Origin: Adineta vaga | Lineage: Eukaryota > Rotifera | DNA length: 64,000 nucleotides | Direction of reading: 5' to 3' | NCBI GenBank assembly: GCA_021613535.1 | Contig: CP075497.1 | Span: 2,666,001 to 2,730,000 of the forward strand | Shown: positions 59,001 to 64,000 of the stretch, piece by piece | How positions within the stretch are numbered: the stretch's first letter is position 1 | Layout: every line of letters starts with the position of its first letter | Position numbers and translations under genes: made by a program | The notes under the pieces: generated by a model | The model's database searches: none | Seen by the model: the letters and a program-made list of their open reading frames with translations, nothing else | What the model was told of the DNA's origin: nothing

Positions 59001-61361
59001 TCTTTCCACCATCGTTAACTATATTAGATTTATCGGGAAATCAAGCGATTAATATTCAGAGAGATAGTCTGAAATCACTAAGGTTGGATTTAATAATAAA
59101 GATTTGAAGACAAAAAAAAAACGAGACCTATTTTTACAATTTATTTAGTCAAAAAACTGTTTCTTTGATAAATATTTCTGGTTTATCCGATGTTTCACCT
59201 GATACATCATTATGGTCAGTTGGCTTTGCTCAAAGTTCTGGTATTCGGAATAGGTTTGTTGCAATCCATCTCTCGTATATCTTCTTCATTTCTTTCTATT
59301 ACTTTAGATTAGCAATAACCACAATTAATCAAGCATCATTTAATTACTCTACAAATGATGCTTTATTTGCTATGTTTGATGGTGGATTAAATAATGAAGT
59401 TCCACTAATTCTTAAAAACAAATTACCTGATATTCTCAAATCTGAATATGAACAATGTGATCAAGCAAATATTTATTTAAAACACACTTTTCTAACTTTA
59501 CAAAAGTTCGTTTTGTCATTCAGATTGATTTGTTTTTCATCATCAATTATTTTTCTAGACGATTGAAAATTACGGGTCAACGTTTAGGTGCTGCATCAAC
59601 TGTTGTTCATATTCGTAGTTTATTACCAACAAATATTGGAAATGCGAATCTCTATTCATCAACAACAACAACCTCATCTTCATCGTCTCAAACAGAAAAT
59701 AATTTTCGTTTTGAATTAAACGCTGCAAATGTTGGTCATTGTGAAGCTATACTTTGTCGTTCATCAATAATTCATCCGTTAACACGTCGTTTTACTATTC
59801 CACATGATGAAAGTGAATGTAAACGTATAAGAAAATCACCAAATATAATCATTAATGAAGATAACGCATTAAATGCGATTACATCTCAAACAAGAATGTT
59901 AGGTTGTTCATTTCTTTATCCTTCAGTTTTACCAACACCGCATATATCATCGTTTATATTGAGTAAAAATGATGAATTTTTTATTATTGCGAATAATTCA
60001 CTATGGCAGGTAAATGAAGAATTTCTTTTTCTGCATATTTCTATTTGTTTTATTTATTCAAGCATCTTTCACATGAAGAAGCTGTACGTACAATTCGTTC
60101 GATACATAATCCTGTTTTAGCATCGAAAAAACTTGTTGATATCGCACAAAGTTATGGTGCAAAAGAGAACTTAGCGGTATTGATTGTTAAATTTAATTTT
60201 CAAAAAAAGATTCAACATCCTCCTCATCATCAACAACAACAACAACAACAGCAACAACAAAGATTGCCACGTCAACAAACTTATTCAGAAAATACAAGTT
60301 CAGGTAGTTTGTTTATCCTGACAAATCTTTCTATTGAAATGAATGTTTTATTTTAGGTGAACATTCACCCACGGCAAGTCCACTGATACCTATGTTAGAT
60401 TCGACAGGTTATTTAAGTGTTGGTGAATTAAGTGGAGGTGATGAAGACGATTCGAATGAGGATCCGCAATCGACATATATTTCTGCTAAACCACTTCGAC
60501 ATTATTTCTATCATCAATCAGATCAAGCATCATCATCAAGCGATGCTCCAGCAACATTAAATGATTCCATACAAAATCGTCTTCTTTCACGTAGTGGACG
60601 AACATCTAATTTAGCGGCATCACTTGTCGATACATCGAATTTGAAAGAGAAAAAACATGAAAAAATCTTTCAATCTGATTCGGGTCTGTTCAATTTTCCC
60701 GCATCCAATGCTGAACCAATACGAACGGTACCAAGTGATTTAACAATTGTTAGTGAAATTCTTCCATCATCACCACCACCCACAGCATTATCACGAACAA
60801 AACGAATTAAAAATCCATCCCTAAGTGGCGATTGGTAATCTTATCATATTCATAATCAACAAAAAAGAATCTATCTTTTATTACTTTTTCTTTTTTAGTC
60901 CATCACCACCAAGACCTGGTCGTTATCGAAAGAAATTAGCTCCTCCAGCTCGTCCACCATTAGGTTATTCCAAACCACCTCGTATGGATTTCTCCAGTAA
61001 TAGTGATTTATCAACTAATGGACATGAGTTTGATTATTCACCTGTTTATCCCGCTGGTTTTCGTCCTGTTGCTGATGCTGTTCTGTCAATTTCATCAAGT
61101 GAAGACGATGATGACGACGATGATGATGATGATGATTTTTCCTATGTTGTCGATCAAATGAGTTTAACATCAACAAATACCAATACAGACGGTCAACAGA
61201 TTCCACAACAAACAGAATTTAATTTCTTTGTTCGAAGACATTATCCTTCCACTTCATCCACAACACATTCAGCTATGAATAGTACATTAACATCATCATC
61301 TGGTGCAACAAATAATCCATCTCAAGCAACAACACTTTCAAATAAAGTGACACGATTATAA
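56075..61361 (+). CDS. PHLPP: PH domain leucine-rich repeat protein phosphatase
   Basis: PHLPP dephosphorylates the hydrophobic motif of Akt, PKC and S6K at membranes. About 15 exons. Order: an RA-like N-terminus (WLLLDSNNGFIRLYD, TWYVQYHGDRIQHLRPDEKP), PH domain (WIRKGKLIRKWTKRKCVIST to YSRWLKRLRK), some 18 LRRs (56930-59090; LTSLNLADNDLKTFP, MEILNLQSNRLSILP, LTELNLSGNNIELLP), PP2C domain (about 59170-60200: VGFAQSSGIRN, ALFAMFDGGLNNEVP, GQRLGAASTVVHIR, ANVGHCEAILCRSS, IINEDNALNAITSQTRMLGC, HLSHEEAVRTIRSI, AQSYGAKENLAVLIV), then a low-complexity tail with polyQ (about 60226-60261), an Asp run (61104-61136) and C-terminal KVTRL. The first in-frame ATG is 56075. Full domain complement of animal PHLPP1/2. 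Intron 57069-57261 is longer than most. Confidence 0.93.
60226..60261 (+). repeat. CAA/CAG polyglutamine tract in PHLPP
   Basis: About eleven to twelve consecutive Gln codons (CAA with one CAG) just after the PP2C domain, in a His/Gln-rich segment. Confidence 0.8.
61104..61136 (+). repeat. GAT/GAC polyaspartate tract in PHLPP tail
   Basis: Eleven consecutive Asp codons after SSSE in the C-terminal tail; mixed GAT/GAC codons. Confidence 0.8.
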
Positions 61362-62095
61362 TCAAAATTTTATGTTCTTTGTGTTTTGCTTTTTATATTA
61401 TTATCTTACTTATCAGTATTTATTCTTTACTAACAAAATGTTTCTTCATGCATTTTTTTTATGGATCATTTTTTTTTCTTATGAATGATGCTTTATTCCG
61501 ATATTAATAAATGCATAATGACTATTATTCAGGATAAGCAATTGTTTTGAATTTAATGAGGTTCTGTTTTCTAATGGGAACAGCTGCGATGTATTGTATC
61601 AATCTATTCATCATTAATGGTGAAGAATAGAAGGAGAGATAAAAGAAATTTGATAAAACAAAGTAAGATTCTTCATATTTAAAACAGAAAAAATGATGTC
61701 ATTAAATACATCTTTGAACGAAGTGATAGTCAAACAATGTCGATATCTCATAGAAAGAATCGATGAGTACACTGTATTTTTATATTACTGGATGAGTCAT
61801 CAAAGAGTTGATAGTTCTAGAAATAATAGGTCTAGGACAACCAATTGCGATGTTAATGCAAAAATAGTTCTGTACTTGCTAGGACTAGTTTCATCGTTCT
61901 CTTGCTTCCACCCCATCTTTGTTTCTTTTTTTTCTTTTTTTCTTCTTCTTCTGCTAATCGTATTGTGTCAAATCATCAGACACTACTTCTATTCAGTACG
62001 GCCTATATTTTTTTAGTAGAAGAATGATCGCAAACAGACTCAGCAAGGAAGAACAATATTCATCTATGTAATCGAAACAACTATCTTGATTCGAA
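61362..62095. other. Intergenic gap, same-strand genes
   Basis: 734 bp. The ORF 61693-62016 has an ATG but is hydrophobic low complexity (FFSFFLLLLLIVL) with no family match or splice support, so it is not called. Confidence 0.45.
61506..61511 (+). terminator. Polyadenylation signal of PHLPP
   Basis: AATAAA 145 bp after the stop at 61361. Confidence 0.4.
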
Positions 62096-63133
62096 ATGGT
62101 TTATATTCATTGGTCAAAATATCAAAATCATCGTCCATTATTCCAGATATGTTCCATCTGTTGTGATTATAAACGATATCTTCTCTTATCACTATTTATT
62201 CTATGTATAATCATGTTATTTTATGTTAATTCTGATACATTTTCAAAAACGGATATGATTGAGAATGAAGATCTATGTTCCAAGTTACTGCATATAACTA
62301 TTAATAGTAATCGAACTTTATGTAGCGAAGAAGCGGATCGTCGGGGTAACAAACAACGTATTATTTCATTATCGATCTTTGGGCCGAAAGAAAATTCTTT
62401 GTTTGTCGATGAAAAATTTTCTCAATTAATTTCACCATTGATCGATGAAGCGAAATTCTTATTTCCAACATGGATAATACGTTTATATGCAGATGAATCA
62501 ACAATTCATCGACTGGATTTACATAATCTATCACGTACAACAAGGAATATTGATGTTTGTAATGTTAATCAATTACCAATTTTAGGTAATGTCGGTGAAT
62601 ATTTATCAGGAAAACTATGGAGATTTCTTCCAACACTTGATCCAATGGTTGATTTTGTCTCTTCGCGCGATCTTGATTCACCATTAACACATCGTGAACA
62701 AGTAGTTGTTGAACAATTTGTTAATTCATCATATTTATTTTTAACAATACGTGATCATCCGTTTCATAATGTTCCAATACTCGGTGGTTTATGGACCAGT
62801 GCATTGTATAGAAATCGTGTTTTATTTCTTCGTTTATTTCGTATTTTACTCGATAAAATTCGTGTTCAACAATATAGTTTAATGAAGGATCAAACATTAT
62901 TAGAAGAATTAATTTGGCCACATGTGAAAGATCAATCTTTAGTATTTGATTCATATACCTGTGAACAGTTTCCAGATGGAAATTTACATGCTTTTCCTAC
63001 TCAAAGACCAGCAAGAGATTGTCATTTAGGTTGTATTCGACCTTGTTGTCAAAATTCATTAAGAATTATTTTTGAAAAACCATGTCCACGAAAATGTAGA
63101 CCAGCCGATCATCCTGATTGGACTTACTGCTAA
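62096..63133 (+). CDS. Type II membrane protein, predicted glycosyltransferase-like, copy 1
   Basis: Intronless, 345 aa. A short basic cytosolic end is followed by a TM anchor at about 30-50 (YLLLSLFILCIIMLFYV). The luminal domain begins with KQRIISLSIFGPKENSLFVD and contains FPTWIIRLYADES, GKLWRFLPTLDP, a DxD-type SRDLDSPLTHRE, FLTIRDHPFHNVPILGGLW and LLEELIWPHVKDQS. It ends in a Cys-rich tail (CHLGCIRPCCQN, then CPRKCRPADHPDWTYC). The R-D-x-D-S motif with an N-terminal anchor is typical of Golgi sugar-nucleotide transferases of the GT-A type, but I cannot name a CAZy family; enzyme function is inference. The paralogue on the opposite strand (63351-64000) shares the whole C-terminal half. 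AATAAA at 63152. Confidence 0.7.
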   Translation: MVYIHWSKYQNHRPLFQICSICCDYKRYLLLSLFILCIIMLFYVNSDTFSKTDMIENEDLCSKLLHITINSNRTLCSEEADRRGNKQRIISLSIFGPKENSLFVDEKFSQLISPLIDEAKFLFPTWIIRLYADESTIHRLDLHNLSRTTRNIDVCNVNQLPILGNVGEYLSGKLWRFLPTLDPMVDFVSSRDLDSPLTHREQVVVEQFVNSSYLFLTIRDHPFHNVPILGGLWTSALYRNRVLFLRLFRILLDKIRVQQYSLMKDQTLLEELIWPHVKDQSLVFDSYTCEQFPDGNLHAFPTQRPARDCHLGCIRPCCQNSLRIIFEKPCPRKCRPADHPDWTYC

Positions 63134-63151
63134 TAATGTTTAAATATATTC

Positions 63152-63157
63152 AATAAA
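63152..63157 (+). terminator. Polyadenylation signal of copy 1
   Basis: AATAAA 19 bp after the stop at 63133. Confidence 0.5.
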
Positions 63158-63350
63158 TTTCCTAGGGAATTTCGTTTTTTCTTTTTTTGAAAATAGAAAT
63201 ATTTCAATCACAGTTACTGATATTGACATCAAATACATGTTATCAAATCAAATATTGATTTAACACATGAAATTTTGTCGTTTATTAAAAACAAATAGAC
63301 ATTTATGTAATCGAACTATCTTACTTCATATATATATAATCGAGATATTT

Positions 63351-64000
63351 CTAACAAAATAACCAATCTTTATGTTCTTTTGGACGGCATATTCTCGGAC
63401 ATTTTATATAAGTAGGTGAATCTTTGACAGATTTTGATTCATTTGTACAACATGGTTTAGGACAACCAAGAAAACATGATGAATGTTCACGCTTTGTTGG
63501 ATAAGGACGTGTATCTGTTCGTTGAATATAATATGACCAAAAGCAAGAAAATGAATCATGTGCAAGAGAATTTCGACGAGCAAGTGGCCATATATGATCT
63601 TCTAAGAATAATTGATCGCCAAGATTTGAATAACTCTTCCAAAATTTTTCAATTTCATCTTCTCGATCTGATGGTATAAGTGCATTAGCAATAATTAATC
63701 GATCATTAATTGATAAACGATTCGAAGCTACACCCCATAATCCACCAAGCATTGGAATATTATGCATTCTATTATCACGAAGAACATGAAATGCATATGT
63801 TGTTTTTGTTAACCATTCATTAACTGCTTGAACTTCACGATCAAATATATCGGAATCAAGATCACGAACCATTGCTACACCAACAAATGGATCAACTGAA
63901 ATAATATCATTTGAATATTAATATCTTTCTTATGTTTACACTTACTAGCAGGCAAGAATCGTTGTACTTTACCCGGTAATTTATTTTTTAGATTTCCTAA
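63351..64000 (-). CDS. Type II membrane protein, predicted glycosyltransferase-like, copy 2 (partial)
   Basis: The 3' part of a gene entering from the right edge. Exon 63895-63351 joins through a 50-bp intron (63896-63945) to an exon reaching 64000. The translation LGNLKNKLPGKVQRFLPA, then DPFVGVAMVRDLDSDIFDRE, TTYAFHVLRDNRMHNIPMLG, LFLEDHIWPLARRNS and CPRICRPKEHKDWLFC parallels copy 1 throughout, including the R-D-L-D-S motif and the Cys-rich end. Copy 1 lacks the intron at the equivalent place (FLPTLDPMVD). The two genes are tail to tail, 217 bp apart. Function as for copy 1. Confidence 0.72.

Noticed and set aside
61693-62016. 107-aa frame with ATG upstream of the glycosyltransferase-like gene
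   Set aside because: Long hydrophobic low-complexity end, no family, no splice support; a real small gene cannot be excluded without RNA data.

Overview
This is a eukaryotic nuclear window, most likely from a bdelloid rotifer (Adineta/Rotaria type). The grounds are strong AT-richness, dense genes, many GT-AG introns of about 50-65 bp, short intergenic gaps, clear metazoan proteins (EMC1, RPL38, DCAF13, GT31, PHLPP, ODAD4, a Delta/Jagged-like protein), and at least one gene that looks fungal or bacterial in type, as is common in bdelloids. The species assignment is inference. Gene models were joined by eye from splice sites and family knowledge. I checked many joins base by base, but not all of those in the three largest genes.

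Layout, left to right. 1-862 (-): 5' part of an ankyrin-repeat gene running off the window. 3423-10277 (-): EMC1, with an unrelated proline/valine-rich gene nested on the opposite strand in intron 2 (8349-9359). 10488-10788 (-): ribosomal protein L38, divergent from DCAF13/SOF1 (11214-12920, +). 13287-14412 (-): a beta-1,3-glycosyltransferase. 15089-15851 (+): a four-helix membrane protein. 16281-17161 (-) and 17823-21295 (+): a divergent pair of hnRNP-like RRM genes, the second being an RRM/CCCH/pseudokinase fusion. 21665-22244 (+): a secreted single-PLAT protein. 22907-23150 (+): a 63-aa membrane micropeptide.

23366-38950 (-): a very large DSL-family (Delta/Jagged-like) single-pass receptor/ligand with an MNNL-like N-terminus, two DSL-type modules, roughly 60 or more EGF modules, a membrane-proximal array of unrecognised repeats, one TM helix and a cytoplasmic tail. 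40117-40835 (+): a second four-helix protein related to the one at 15 kb. 41505-44073 (+): a GH31 glycosidase of the YihQ-like branch. 44399-45699 (+): a fungal-type alanine-glyoxylate aminotransferase. 46321-46548 (+): a 57-aa orphan.

47253-55223 (-): an ODAD4/TTC25 (outer dynein arm docking) TPR protein fused in frame to seven PLAT domains, six of which form three recently homogenised A/B pairs. 56075-61361 (+): PHLPP (RA-like, PH, LRR, PP2C). 62096-63133 (+) and 63351-64000 (-, partial): two convergent paralogous type II membrane proteins resembling glycosyltransferases.

The best candidates for undescribed biology are the ODAD4-PLAT fusion (a possible ciliary dynein docking factor with lipid- or protein-binding arms), the RRM-CCCH-pseudokinase protein, and the giant DSL/EGF protein. 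No tRNA, rRNA, CRISPR or intact transposon was recognised.
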